Source of the DNA: G965227875 sp965227875 | GTDB lineage: Bacteria; Pseudomonadota; Alphaproteobacteria; Rhizobiales; JAJFHC01 | Assembly: GCA_965227875.1 (NCBI GenBank) | Contig: OZ245783.1 | Location: 3,658,001 to 3,722,000 of the forward strand | Reading direction: 5' to 3' | Length of the DNA stretch: 64,000 bases | Shown: piece after piece, positions 8,038 through 17,118 of the stretch | Numbering within the stretch: the first letter of the stretch is position 1 | Layout: the number at the start of each line of letters is the position of its first letter | The notes under the pieces: model-generated | What the model was told of the DNA's origin: nothing | What the model saw: only the letters and a program-made list of their open reading frames with translations | Databases searched by the model: none | Program-made: the position numbers and the translations under genes

Positions 8038-8664
8038 ATGAACGGAACAATTGCAGGATATCTTCCCGATCGGCGATCCGGCATTGTCGGAGCGATCATC
8101 GTGTTCACGGCCCTTGCGCTGTTCCTCGCCGGAACCGGACAAGGCCATGCCCTGAACGGACCCGAGAAATATGCCAGCCAGGTCGGCAACCAGGCCGTGA
8201 AAACGGCCAGGGCGGGCGGCTCCAAGGAGCGGCTCAATTCCGGGTTCCGCAGCATGCTGCGCAGGTATTCGTCGATCCGCTCCGTCGCGCCCCAGCTTCT
8301 CGGCAAGTATCGCAGGAAACTTCCGTCCTCCAAGGCGGCGGAATACAAGCGTCTGGTCGAGGGCTTCACCGCACGCCTGTTCACCAGATATGCGGACCAG
8401 TTTGCCGGCAACAAGATGCAGGTCGAGGGCAGCCGCAAGCGCGGAAGCCGCTACGTCGTGGTCGAAACGAAGGTCGTGTACGCCGGGAACACGAAATCGA
8501 GCCCGATCAAGTGGCTGGTGTCCGGAAGCGGCGGTGGCTACCGGATCCTCGATATCCAGGTCTACGGCGTCTGGCTTTCCGCCCATATGCGCAACGAGTT
8601 CACCAAGGTGCTGCGCGCCAACAAGGGCGACTTCAACGCGCTTTTCGCCTACCTGAAGAAGTAG
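8038..8664 (+). CDS. MlaC/Ttg2D-like periplasmic lipid-binding protein (orphan)
   Basis: A 208-residue protein with a hydrophobic N-terminal segment (about 17-38) and the MlaC/toluene-tolerance fold pattern: a helical half, then the beta half ending YRILDIQVYGVWLSAHMRNEF. MlaC proteins ferry phospholipids between Mla membrane complexes. No mlaA, B, D, E or F is nearby, so it is an orphan. A paralogue lies at 15143-15760. The ATG is preceded by GGGGG at a good distance; a GTTGAC-GGAAA-GTCAAC hairpin (7989-8005) lies in the leader. It is convergent with the LysR gene. Confidence 0.75.
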   Translation: MNGTIAGYLPDRRSGIVGAIIVFTALALFLAGTGQGHALNGPEKYASQVGNQAVKTARAGGSKERLNSGFRSMLRRYSSIRSVAPQLLGKYRRKLPSSKAAEYKRLVEGFTARLFTRYADQFAGNKMQVEGSRKRGSRYVVVETKVVYAGNTKSSPIKWLVSGSGGGYRILDIQVYGVWLSAHMRNEFTKVLRANKGDFNALFAYLKK

Positions 8665-8682
8665 CGCTGCGCCCGCGCGCGG

Positions 8683-9561
8683 TCAGGGCTGTTCCCGCGG
8701 TGCGTCCTCGTCGGCGACCGACCAGAATGCCTTGACCAGACGCAAGTGGGCGCGCTCCTTGAGGCAGACCATCGCCTCGGGAACGGTGCGCTTGCAGTCC
8801 CGGATGTCGAGGGCCGCCAGCCTGCGGTCGTCGCTGAATTCCGGGCGCGAGAGCACCCCGATGCCGAGCCCCGACACCGCCGCTTCGCGGATCGCCTCGC
8901 GGCTGTTGACTTCCATGACCATGTTGATCGTCAGGCCAAGCCGGTGCGCCTCCGCCTCGATCGTGCGGCGCGTGTTGGACCCTTCCTCGCGCATGATGAC
9001 GGGATGGCGCGACAGTTCCTTCATCCCGATCCAGCCGCGGGCCGCCAGCGGGTCGTCCGGACGCACGAAGGCGATGATGTCGTCCTCGCTCAGGGTTCTC
9101 GTTTCGAGCCGTGTGTCCTCGGGTTCATGGGAGATGATCGCGACGTCGGCGTCGTAGTCGACGAGACGCTGGAGCGCGTGCTCAGAATTGCAGATGTGCA
9201 GAGAAACCGTAATGCCCGGGTACTGGCGGCGGAACCTCTCGATGAGACGGGTCGAATGATTCGGTGAATCGGCCGACACATTGATGTGGCCGACATTCAG
9301 GGTACGGCTTTCGGTGAGCAGTTCGACGGCCTCGGCCTCCATGTCGAACATGCGCCGCGTGATGGCGAACAGCCGTTCGCCCAGATCCGTGGGGCGAACC
9401 GCACGCCTGTTCCGGTCGAACAGGGTGACGTCGAAGCGTTCCTCGAGTTTACGGACTTGGTCCGAAATGGCCGGCTGCGTGAGGTTCAGCTTTGCCGCGG
9501 CATTCGAGAAGCCGCCATGTTGCGCCACCGCATGGAACGCGCGCAGTTGCGAATAATACAT
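8683..9561 (-). CDS. LysR-family regulator, probable activator of the AEP genes
   Basis: A 292-residue LysR-type regulator: winged HTH in residues 1-60 (AFHAVAQHGGFSNAAAKLN, then QPAISDQVRKLEE) and a PBP2-like effector domain. The ATG at 9561 is used; a GTG nine bases upstream is also in frame. It is divergent from the AEP transporter operon, with a 265-bp gap containing the motif shared with the phnW promoter (9592-9605 and 18652-18665). Divergent LysR genes beside AEP transporter and PhnW genes commonly control them; that it does so here is inference. Confidence 0.85.
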   Translation of the reverse strand: MYYSQLRAFHAVAQHGGFSNAAAKLNLTQPAISDQVRKLEERFDVTLFDRNRRAVRPTDLGERLFAITRRMFDMEAEAVELLTESRTLNVGHINVSADSPNHSTRLIERFRRQYPGITVSLHICNSEHALQRLVDYDADVAIISHEPEDTRLETRTLSEDDIIAFVRPDDPLAARGWIGMKELSRHPVIMREEGSNTRRTIEAEAHRLGLTINMVMEVNSREAIREAAVSGLGIGVLSRPEFSDDRRLAALDIRDCKRTVPEAMVCLKERAHLRLVKAFWSVADEDAPREQP

Positions 9562-9580
9562 AAGCCTCACCTATAATTCG

Positions 9581-9612
9581 CATCATCAATGACGATTTGA
9601 TTTATGTTGATG
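9581..9612. promoter_or_regulatory. Candidate LysR operator upstream of the AEP importer
   Basis: ACGATTTGATTTAT at 9592-9605 occurs identically upstream of phnW (18652-18665). Here it lies within an imperfect palindrome bounded by CATCA (9581-9585) and TGATG (9608-9612). The placement, 20 bp upstream of the divergent LysR start and about 220 bp before the importer gene, suits a regulator-binding site. The rest of 9562-9826 is AT-richer promoter DNA with no gene. Confidence 0.55.
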
Positions 9613-9826
9613 CCGCGCGGTTTGATAGGTCAAGGGCTGATTTTCCGATAGACTGTACACCTGTCAAATACTGTTCATAATAACGGGTTACAGGCATCGG
9701 GGACGGTCCGGTTGCCTGTGGCTGTGACCACCCTGTACGCGGCCGGCTTGGCCATGTACGGGTATCGGGTAAGACAGGAGAGGGGTCCGCCGGCATCAAG
9801 CTGGTGGACAAACGAGGATTGCTGAA

Positions 9827-10867
9827 ATGAAAAACACCATCTTCTCGAGGGTTCTCTCGGGAGCGACATTCGGCCTGACGGCTCTCATGCTGGGCGCAGG
9901 CCTGGCACGCGCCGAAACGGAACTGACGGTCTATACGGCTGTGGAAGCCGAGGATCTCAAGCGCTACGCGGAGACCTTCAACAAGGATCACCCCGACATC
10001 AAGATCAAGTGGGTGCGCGATTCGACCGGCATCGTGACGGCCAAGCTTCTGGCCGAAAAGAACAATCCGCAGGCCGACGTGGTCTGGGGGCTGGCCGCGA
10101 CGTCGCTCCTGCTGCTCAAGAGCGAAGGCATGCTCGAGCCGTACGCGCCCAAGGGTGTCGAAAAGCTCGACAAGAAATTCGTCGACAAGTCCAATCCGCC
10201 GGCATGGGTCGGAATGGACGCGTGGGTCGCCGCGGTCTGCTACAACACCGTGGAAGCGAAAAAGCACAACCTGACGCCGCCCAAGACCTGGAAGGATCTC
10301 CTCGACCCGAAATACAAGGGTCACGTGATCATGCCGAACCCGAACTCGTCCGGCACCGGCTTCCTCGACGTCTCGAGCTGGCTGCAGATGTTCGGCGAAA
10401 AGGGCGGCTGGGAATTCATGGACGGCCTGCACCAGAACATCGCGCGCTACACGCATTCCGGTTCCAAGCCGTGCAAGCTGGCGGCCGCGGGTGAGATCCC
10501 GATCGGCATTTCCTTCGCGTTCCGTGGCGCCAAGTCGAAGGCCGCGGGTGCCCCGATCGACATCATCGTTCCGGACGAAGGTGTCGGTTGGGACATGGAA
10601 GCGACCGCAATCGTCGCGGGCACGTCCAAGCTCGAGGCCGCGAAGACCCTGGTCGACTGGTCGATCACGAAGACGGCCAACGAAATGTACAATACCGGCT
10701 ATGCCGTCGTCGCAATGCCGGGCGTTGCCAAGCCGGTCGAACACTTCCCGGACAATCTCCTGGAGAAGATGATCGACAACGATTTCGAGTTTGCGGCCAA
10801 CAACCGCAAGGCTATTCTCGGCGAATGGCAGAAGCGTTACGACTCGAAGTCCGAACCGAAAAGCTGA
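9827..10867 (+). CDS. 2-aminoethylphosphonate ABC transporter, substrate-binding protein (AepX type)
   Basis: A 346-residue periplasmic binding protein with an N-terminal signal peptide (cleavage near LARAETE, residue 29). TVYTAVEAEDLKRYAETF and the later WDMEATAIVAGTSK resemble the AepX/PhnS2 branch of iron/phosphonate type binding proteins. It should capture AEP in the periplasm and deliver it to the downstream ATPase and permease. GAGGATTGCTGAA precedes the ATG. A strong hairpin (10885-10912) follows, so it is probably made in excess over the membrane parts. Phosphonate specificity is supported by the phnW, phnA and phnY genes 8-14 kb downstream. Confidence 0.88.
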   Translation: MKNTIFSRVLSGATFGLTALMLGAGLARAETELTVYTAVEAEDLKRYAETFNKDHPDIKIKWVRDSTGIVTAKLLAEKNNPQADVVWGLAATSLLLLKSEGMLEPYAPKGVEKLDKKFVDKSNPPAWVGMDAWVAAVCYNTVEAKKHNLTPPKTWKDLLDPKYKGHVIMPNPNSSGTGFLDVSSWLQMFGEKGGWEFMDGLHQNIARYTHSGSKPCKLAAAGEIPIGISFAFRGAKSKAAGAPIDIIVPDEGVGWDMEATAIVAGTSKLEAAKTLVDWSITKTANEMYNTGYAVVAMPGVAKPVEHFPDNLLEKMIDNDFEFAANNRKAILGEWQKRYDSKSEPKS

Positions 10868-10884
10868 CCCTGGTGGTCGAGCAG

Positions 10885-10915
10885 CGACCCGGCCGGAATC
10901 CCGGCCGGGTCGTTT
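10885..10915 (+). terminator. Intra-operon hairpin after the binding-protein gene
   Basis: CGACCCGGCCGG (10885-10896) pairs perfectly with CCGGCCGGGTCG (10901-10912) around an AATC loop, followed by TTT. With only three T it is probably a partial terminator or 3' stabiliser that sets binding-protein expression above that of the ATPase and permease genes. Confidence 0.7.
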
Positions 10916-10988
10916 CCCGTTCGATCCGGCATAACACTCCAGCCGATGGCGGCGCGTCGGCCCGCCGATCCATCCGAGGCAACATCCC

Positions 10989-12098
10989 ATGAACGACCGA
11001 CAGGACGGCAGCGCCGGCGGGGCGGCGCCCTATCTGCGCATAGAAAATCTCACCAAGAAGTTCGGCACATTCACGGCGCTCGACAGGGTCTCCCTCGATG
11101 TGTCGGAAGGCGAATTCGTGTGTTTCCTCGGTCCGTCCGGCTGCGGCAAGACGACCTTCCTGAGGGCCATCGCCGGTCTCGACATCCAGACGTCCGGCAC
11201 CATCGAACAGGCCGGCCGGGACATTTCCGCCCTGCCGCCGTCGGAGCGCGACTTCGGCATCGTCTTCCAGTCCTATGCGTTATTCCCGAACCTGACGGTC
11301 CGGCGCAACGTCGCTTTCGGGCTCGAGAACGCCCGCACGCCCAAGGCCGATGTCCGCCGCAGGGTCGACGAACTTCTCGACCTCGTCGGCCTGCCCGACC
11401 AGGGCGAAAAGTATCCCGCGCAGCTCTCGGGCGGCCAGCAGCAGCGGATTGCACTTGCCCGGGCGATCGCGACCTCGCCGGGCCTACTTCTTCTCGACGA
11501 ACCCCTTTCCGCGCTCGATGCCAAGGTCCGCGTCCACCTGCGACACGAGATCAAGGACCTGCAGCGCCGCCTGGGCGTGACGACCATCATGGTTACGCAC
11601 GACCAGGAGGAGGCGCTCAGCATGGCCGACCGCATCGTGGTCATGAACCACGGCGTCATCGACCAGACCGGCTCGCCGATGGAAATCTATCGCCGGCCGT
11701 CGACGGCATTCGTCGCGGACTTCATCGGGCGCATGAATTTCATGGATGGCCGCGTCGCGGAAGCCGGCGCGGTGACGGTCGGGTCCTGCCGCCTGTCCTG
11801 CGACACCGGCGATTACGCCGCCGGTGACGACGTGGTGGTCGCCATCCGGCCCGAGAACGTCATCGTCGGCGGGGACGGCAACGAGACCGACAACCTGGTC
11901 GACGCCTCGATCGCGTCCATGGACTTTCTCGGATCCTTCTTCACCGTCGCGATCGACGTGCCCGGGTTCGACGGTCGGTCCATCGAAGGCGAGTTCTCGA
12001 TCAACATGGTGCGCCGGACCGGTGTCTCCTCGGGAGACGACGTCCGCATAGCGCTGCCGCCGGATCGTATCCGGCTCTACCCGCGGACGGCCGCATGA
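10989..12098 (+). CDS. 2-aminoethylphosphonate ABC transporter, ATP-binding protein (AepV type)
   Basis: A 369-residue ABC ATPase: Walker A GPSGCGKTTFLRAIAG, signature LSGGQQQRIALARA, Walker B LLLLDEPLSALD, and the H-loop in MVTHDQEEA. The last 110 residues form a TOBE-like regulatory domain, as in the spermidine/iron/AEP group. It powers import of AEP with the binding protein upstream and the permease whose ATG overlaps its stop (12095-12098), implying translational coupling. Confidence 0.9.
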   Translation: MNDRQDGSAGGAAPYLRIENLTKKFGTFTALDRVSLDVSEGEFVCFLGPSGCGKTTFLRAIAGLDIQTSGTIEQAGRDISALPPSERDFGIVFQSYALFPNLTVRRNVAFGLENARTPKADVRRRVDELLDLVGLPDQGEKYPAQLSGGQQQRIALARAIATSPGLLLLDEPLSALDAKVRVHLRHEIKDLQRRLGVTTIMVTHDQEEALSMADRIVVMNHGVIDQTGSPMEIYRRPSTAFVADFIGRMNFMDGRVAEAGAVTVGSCRLSCDTGDYAAGDDVVVAIRPENVIVGGDGNETDNLVDASIASMDFLGSFFTVAIDVPGFDGRSIEGEFSINMVRRTGVSSGDDVRIALPPDRIRLYPRTAA

Positions 12099-14104
12099 GC
12101 GCCTCGGACGCACCAGCACAGGCCGTCCCGGTCATCAAGCCGAAGACCAGCCGCGACGGCTGGATCATGTGCGGCTACCTGGTGATCGTCGGCTTGTACC
12201 TGCTGGCGGCACTCGTCTTTCCTCTCTACGCCATGGTGTCGAAGTCGTTCGACGACTACACCTTCAACCTGGCCGCGTTCGAACTCCAGGTGAACAAGGG
12301 TGAAGGGTGGGGGCCTGTCAGGACGGCGGCCGAGATCAACGATGAGGTCAAGGCCTTCGGACCGGAGGACATGGCCACCACATCCGACGGGCGCCTGCCG
12401 GTCACGGAGCTGTTCCCCGACTTCAGTTTCCGCTCGCCGACCTTGTACCGGATCCGCAATGTTGGACCGACGGAAAACGGGTTTCTCGTGGGCAGCGAAC
12501 GGTTCGTCGGCACCGACTGGGTCGAACTGGACAGCAACAAGTTCCGCCGCGTCGTGCTGCGTCCCGATCGCGGCGTCGGCTTTTCCAACTACCGTCAGTA
12601 TTTCGCGACGCCAGCGCTCTTCAACTCGATTTTCAACTCCATTTTCATCGCGCTCATCAGCACCGTCATCACGGTTTCCCTCGCTTTCCTGTTCGCCTAT
12701 GCGCTGACCCGAAGCTGCATGCGCTTCAAGGGTGCGTTCCGCATGATCGCGATGGCCCCGATTCTCGTGCCGTCGCTGCTGCCGGGCATTGCACTGGTCT
12801 ACCTGTTCGGCAACCAAGGCATGATCAAGGAACTGCTGTTCGGCTATTCGATCTACGGGCCGATCGGTATCGTCATCGGTTCGGTGTTCTTCACCTTTCC
12901 GCACGCCCTGATCATCATCCAGACGGGGCTCTCCATTTCCGACGCCCGGCTCTACGAGGCGGCGACCGCGCTGCGCACGAGCCCCTGGCGGACGTTCTGG
13001 ACGGTTACCGTGCCCGGCGCCCGCTACGGGCTCATCTCCGCGGCCTTCGTCGTGTTCAACCTCGTCATTACGGACTTCGGCCTGCCCAAGGTGATCGGCG
13101 GGCAGTTCAACGTGCTTGCGGTCGACATCTACAAGCAGGTGATCGGCCAGCAGAACTTCTCCATGGGCGCGGTCGTCAGCGTCGTCCTCCTGGTGCCGGC
13201 CCTTGCCGCCTTCGTCGTGGACAGGCTGGTCCAGAAGAAGCAGGTGGCTCTCCTGTCGGCACGTTCGGTGCCCTACGAGCCGAAGCCGGACCGGCGCTTC
13301 GACCGCATCATGTTCGCCTGCTGCTGTGCCATCGCGATTTTCATCGTCGGGCTGCTCGGCGTGTGCCAGTTCGCGGCCCTGATCAAGTTCTGGCCCTACG
13401 ACCTGAGCCTGTCCCTGAAGAACTACAATTTCGACGTCATGGACGGCGGCGGCTGGGACTCCTACTACAACTCCATCCAGATGGCGCTCCTGACGGCGGT
13501 CATCGGCACGGTGGTCGTGTTCACCGGCGCTTACATGGTCGAGAAGGCGAGGGGATTCGGCCTCGTGCGCGGCGTCATCCAGTTCTTCGCCATGATGCCC
13601 ATGGCGATACCGGGGATGGTGCTGGGGCTTGCCTACATCTTCTTCTTCAACAACCCGTCCAACCCGCTGAACCCCATCTACGGCACAATGGCGATCCTCG
13701 TGGTGTGCACGGTGACCCACTTCTATACCGTGTCGCACCTGACGGCGATGACGGCGCTCAAGCAGATGGACCCGGAGTTCGAGTCCGTTGCGGCGTCGTT
13801 GAAGCAGCCATTCTACAAGGTGTTCTCGCGCGTGACGGTGCCGGTCTGCATGCCGGCCATTCTCGACATCTCGATCTATCTCTTCGTCAACGCGATGACG
13901 ACCGTGTCGGCCGTGGTCTTCCTCTACAGCACGGACACGGCGCTGGCCTCGATCGCTGTGCTCAACATGGACGATGCGGGCGATATCGCGCCCGCCGCGG
14001 CCATGGGCATGATGATTTTCTACACCAACGCGCTCGCGCGTCTGGTTCATGCCGGCGCCTCGAAAGCGATTTTCCGCCGAACCCAGGCATGGCGCGCCCG
14101 ATGA
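12095..14104 (+). CDS. 2-aminoethylphosphonate ABC transporter, fused permease (AepW type)
   Basis: A 669-residue inner-membrane protein with two binding-protein-dependent permease domains in one chain. The first membrane helix is at about 25-46. A 125-residue hydrophilic stretch (about 50-175) follows and should be periplasmic. The remaining segments then run in two sets, with EAA-like loops near ARLYEAATALRTSPWRTFW and FESVAASLKQPFYKVF. Its start overlaps the ATPase stop (ATGA). It forms the AEP channel. The long periplasmic insert between the first helix and the first permease domain is larger than usual for this superfamily. Confidence 0.88.
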   Translation: MSASDAPAQAVPVIKPKTSRDGWIMCGYLVIVGLYLLAALVFPLYAMVSKSFDDYTFNLAAFELQVNKGEGWGPVRTAAEINDEVKAFGPEDMATTSDGRLPVTELFPDFSFRSPTLYRIRNVGPTENGFLVGSERFVGTDWVELDSNKFRRVVLRPDRGVGFSNYRQYFATPALFNSIFNSIFIALISTVITVSLAFLFAYALTRSCMRFKGAFRMIAMAPILVPSLLPGIALVYLFGNQGMIKELLFGYSIYGPIGIVIGSVFFTFPHALIIIQTGLSISDARLYEAATALRTSPWRTFWTVTVPGARYGLISAAFVVFNLVITDFGLPKVIGGQFNVLAVDIYKQVIGQQNFSMGAVVSVVLLVPALAAFVVDRLVQKKQVALLSARSVPYEPKPDRRFDRIMFACCCAIAIFIVGLLGVCQFAALIKFWPYDLSLSLKNYNFDVMDGGGWDSYYNSIQMALLTAVIGTVVVFTGAYMVEKARGFGLVRGVIQFFAMMPMAIPGMVLGLAYIFFFNNPSNPLNPIYGTMAILVVCTVTHFYTVSHLTAMTALKQMDPEFESVAASLKQPFYKVFSRVTVPVCMPAILDISIYLFVNAMTTVSAVVFLYSTDTALASIAVLNMDDAGDIAPAAAMGMMIFYTNALARLVHAGASKAIFRRTQAWRAR

Positions 14105-14143
14105 GTTGCGCCGGTTCTCGAGGCAATCGGTCCGGTCACCCGC

Positions 14144-15067
14144 GTGCGCGCTGACATTCGCCCGTTCGACGACGCCGACTGGGCTTTCCGGCGTTACGAG
14201 GAGGTCCGCGGGCGACTGCCTTCGGCGACGTTTCCATCTGCGTTTCTCAGGGCGGCTTCGCTCCGCGACCTGGCGGATGAGTTCGACGTCTTCGTGCTCG
14301 ACGCCTATGGCGTTCTCAACGTCGGCGACGAGGCGATTGCCGGCGTGCCGGAGCGCATCGCCGCCTTGCGCGACATGGGCAAGCGCTTCTTCGTCCTGAC
14401 CAATGGCGCCTCCTTCCCGCCGGCCGCGGCATTCTCCAAGTATGGCCGGCTCGGTTTCGACTTCGCGCCGGATGAAATCGTCGCCAGCCGCCTGGCGGCG
14501 TCACGGGCGCTGTCCGGCCACCCGCAGGGTATGGTCTGGGGCGCGGGGACCCGGGACGAGGCGGGTCTCGAGGACCTGCCCGCCGGTACCGTCCGGCTCG
14601 GCCTCGACCGGCAGGTCTACGACCGCGTGGACGGCTTCGTGCTCCTGGGAGCGGGACAATGGACGAGGCGACATCAGGAAATGCTGTCCGAAAGCCTTGC
14701 GGGCCGGCCCCGCCCGCTTGTCGTGGGCAACCCGGACCTCGTCGCGCCGCTCGAAACGGGTCTTTCGCGCGAGCCGGGCTTTTTTGCGCACGAACTCGCC
14801 GACCGCATCGCCATAACCCCGGAGTTTCACGGCAAACCCTTTCCCTCCGTGTTCGAAATCGTCGCCGAGCGTCTCGGGGCCCGAACCCCGGCGCCGCATC
14901 GCATCGCCATGGTGGGCGATACGCTGCACACCGACGTTCTCGGCGGGGCGGCGGCCGGCTGGCGAACGATCCTGGTGACCGGTTTCGGGCTTTTCCGAGG
15001 TCTGGACGAAGAGGCCTATATCGCGCGCAGCGGCATCGTCCCGGACTTCATCGTGCCGGCGCCCTGA
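14144..15067 (+). CDS. HAD-IIA family phosphatase
   Basis: A 307-residue HAD hydrolase of subclass IIA (NagD-like). The nucleophile motif is FVLDAYGVLN, motif II is LTNGAS, and motif IV is MVGDTLHTDVLGG. It starts with GTG 39 bp after the permease gene, in the same direction, so it is probably cotranscribed with the importer. It is not a PhnX phosphonatase, which has a different cap and motif. It may act on a phosphorylated by-product; substrate unknown. Confidence 0.75.
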   Translation: MRADIRPFDDADWAFRRYEEVRGRLPSATFPSAFLRAASLRDLADEFDVFVLDAYGVLNVGDEAIAGVPERIAALRDMGKRFFVLTNGASFPPAAAFSKYGRLGFDFAPDEIVASRLAASRALSGHPQGMVWGAGTRDEAGLEDLPAGTVRLGLDRQVYDRVDGFVLLGAGQWTRRHQEMLSESLAGRPRPLVVGNPDLVAPLETGLSREPGFFAHELADRIAITPEFHGKPFPSVFEIVAERLGARTPAPHRIAMVGDTLHTDVLGGAAAGWRTILVTGFGLFRGLDEEAYIARSGIVPDFIVPAP

Positions 15068-15142
15068 TTATGTCGCAATTGACGGGCGTGGCCGATATAC
15101 TGCACAAGTTTTCCGAACGATTCCCGAATGCCGGAGCCGGTC

Positions 15143-15760
15143 ATGACCGACGTTGAGACACGCAAGCCAACCGTGCCGTCGCGCCGCAGATGGGCCGCCC
15201 TCATGCTGGGCCTGTGCCTGACCCTCGTCGTGGCGACCTACGGTTCGAGCGCCAATGCCCAGCAGGACCGCGCGGTCGGGTTCATGAACCAGGTCGCGGC
15301 CCAGCTCCAGAACGCTGCCAAGACCCAGTCGCAGTCGGCATTTCTCAAGGTGATCCGCCGCCATGCGGACACGCCGTCCATCGCGATATACTCGCTCGGT
15401 CAATACCGGGAGGGCCTCAGTCCGTCGAAGCGCCGCCAGTACTACAACGGCGTTGCGCGCGTGATCGCGCATTACTTCGCCACCCAGACCAAAGAGTACA
15501 AGGTCGCCGAATTCGAAATGGGGTCCAAGAGCTTCAAGGACGGCAAGTTTCATTTCGTCGACACCCGGATTCGCCTGGCGACGGGATCGCGCTACAAGAT
15601 CCGCTGGAAGCTGGTCCTGAGAAAGGGCCGGTACAAGATCGCCGACGTCCGCGTCGTCGGATACTGGCTGACACGGTTCCTGCGCAGCGAGTTCGAGAAT
15701 TTCGTCAAGTCCCGTGGCGGAAGCGTGCCGGCTCTCCTCGCCGTCCTGAAGAAGTTCTAG
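15143..15760 (+). CDS. MlaC/Ttg2D-like periplasmic protein, second paralogue
   Basis: A 205-residue protein with an N-terminal signal segment (about 20-43) and a C-terminal half that aligns with the 8038 gene product: YKIADVRVVGYWLTRFLRSEF here against YRILDIQVYGVWLSAHMRNEF there. It belongs to the MlaC lipid-carrier family and again has no Mla partners nearby. The ATG at 15143 is preferred over 15128 because GGAG precedes it by 6 bp. The two copies bracket the LysR and importer genes. Its role, if any, in phosphonate use is unknown. Confidence 0.7.
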   Translation: MTDVETRKPTVPSRRRWAALMLGLCLTLVVATYGSSANAQQDRAVGFMNQVAAQLQNAAKTQSQSAFLKVIRRHADTPSIAIYSLGQYREGLSPSKRRQYYNGVARVIAHYFATQTKEYKVAEFEMGSKSFKDGKFHFVDTRIRLATGSRYKIRWKLVLRKGRYKIADVRVVGYWLTRFLRSEFENFVKSRGGSVPALLAVLKKF

Positions 15761-15870
15761 CGTCCGTCCGCCATCTCATCCGTGATGCGATCCGTCGTCC
15801 ACCCCCTTACCAAACCGGTCCGCCGATCGGAACATCTCTCGCGCAGACCATAGCGGAGAAGCGACCGAAC

Positions 15871-17043
15871 ATGGCCATCCGCCTTGACGGAAACGAGGAT
15901 TTCGACGGGCTGAAACGGTCGGAGCCCACACTACCCGCGATCTGGTACTACGACGCGTCTCACCATGATCGTGAGTTGCGCGAAATCTGGTACCGGCAAT
16001 GGGTATATGTCTGCCGTTCGGATGCGCTTTCGGATCCCATGACATTCCGGACCGTCGAGATCGGTACACAGAACATTCTGGTGCTGCGCGACGCCGGGGG
16101 CACGATACGCGCCTTTCACAACACCTGCCGGCACCGCGGATCGAGGCTGTGTACCCAAGACGCGGGGCGTATGAAGTCGAGTCTGATCGTCTGCCCCTAC
16201 CATCAGTGGTCCTATGCGTCCGACGGCAGGCTCGTGCGCACGACCTCGATTGCCGAAGCACCGGACTTCGATCGCGATGACTACGCACTGTTCGATGTGC
16301 ACGTTCTCGAATGGCGCGGATGTGTCTTCGTGTGTCTGGCGGACGAGCCGCCCTCCATTGACGAAAGCTTCAGCAGACGCAACGAGGTCTTCAGTCGGTG
16401 GCCGCTCGAAACACTGTCGACCGGACACAGCTGGCGAAAGACGATGGCCTGCAACTGGAAGACGTTCTGGGAGAACTTCAACGAGTGTCTGCACTGTCCG
16501 AACGTGCACCCCGAACTGTGTGAACTCGTGCCGATCTATGGCCGGCGCATTTCGAAGGTCCGGGATGCGCCCGACTGGCAGGAGCACATGGCGACCGGCG
16601 ATCCCGGTTACGTCGGCGGCCTGAGAGAAGGTGCGGAGAGCTGGACGTCGGACGGCTCGCCCGCAGGCGACACGCTGGCCGGTCTGGGGGCGGCGGAAGT
16701 CGCCATGGGCCAGACATACTTTGTCAGCTTGCCATCGGCATTCATCGCCTGCCACGCCGACTACATGCGGATCGTCCGCATCCTGCCGCTGGGAGCGGAG
16801 GCCACGGAGGTGCAGGCGGAATGGCTGTTTCCTCCGGAAACCCTGACCCGTCCCGATTTCGACCTTGCCAAGGTGGTCGACTTCGGAATCCTCGTCATGG
16901 AGCAGGATGCGACGGCCTCGGAACTCAACCAGCAGGGGCTGCGTTCCATCCGGTTCGAAAAGGGCGTCCTGATGCCGGAAGAGCACCACGTCTTCGACTT
17001 CCAGAACTGGGTTCGCGGGTGCCTCGGTGGCGCCGGGGCGTGA
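15871..17043 (+). CDS. Rieske non-heme iron oxygenase, alpha subunit
   Basis: A 390-residue aromatic-ring-hydroxylating-type oxygenase. The Rieske [2Fe-2S] ligands are C86-x-H88 and C108-x2-H111 (CRHRGSRLC, CPYHQW). The mononuclear iron site is N204-E205-x2-H208-x4-H213 (NECLHCPNVHP). It resembles the quaternary-amine (glycine betaine or carnitine) demethylating branch as much as ring dioxygenases. No beta subunit, ferredoxin or reductase gene is adjacent. It sits between the importer and degradation halves of the AEP region, so an N-methylated phosphonate or betaine substrate is conceivable, but not shown. Confidence 0.85.
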   Translation: MAIRLDGNEDFDGLKRSEPTLPAIWYYDASHHDRELREIWYRQWVYVCRSDALSDPMTFRTVEIGTQNILVLRDAGGTIRAFHNTCRHRGSRLCTQDAGRMKSSLIVCPYHQWSYASDGRLVRTTSIAEAPDFDRDDYALFDVHVLEWRGCVFVCLADEPPSIDESFSRRNEVFSRWPLETLSTGHSWRKTMACNWKTFWENFNECLHCPNVHPELCELVPIYGRRISKVRDAPDWQEHMATGDPGYVGGLREGAESWTSDGSPAGDTLAGLGAAEVAMGQTYFVSLPSAFIACHADYMRIVRILPLGAEATEVQAEWLFPPETLTRPDFDLAKVVDFGILVMEQDATASELNQQGLRSIRFEKGVLMPEEHHVFDFQNWVRGCLGGAGA

Positions 17044-17093
17044 TCTGGTTTCCCCGAAGGCCCGGCCTATATAGGAAAGCAACCTGAGACAGT

Positions 17094-17105
17094 CTTTCCG
17101 GAAAG
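17094..17105. promoter_or_regulatory. 12-bp perfect palindrome before the pirin gene
   Basis: CTTTCCGGAAAG lies 14 bp upstream of the pirin start, preceded by a TATATAGG sequence at 17068-17075. It may be an operator or leader hairpin; function unknown. Confidence 0.35.
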
Positions 17106-17118
17106 GATTATCGAGATC

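Noticed and set aside
9661..9678. Pho-box-like CTGTCAAATACTGTTCAT upstream of the AEP importer
   Set aside because: The two half-sites are 10 bases apart instead of 11 and the second carries an insertion (CTGTTCAT). Too weak to call PhoB control.
12077..14050. 657-residue minus-strand frame antisense to the AEP permease
   Set aside because: Extremely rich in His, Arg, Glu and Asp as expected from the complement of membrane-helix codons; no ribosome site or family.
14144..15067. HAD protein as a PhnX phosphonoacetaldehyde hydrolase
   Set aside because: It has the NagD-type IIA motifs (DAYGVLN, GDTLHTDVLGG) and size; PhnX has a different small cap domain and active-site Lys. The pathway here already uses PhnY and PhnA.
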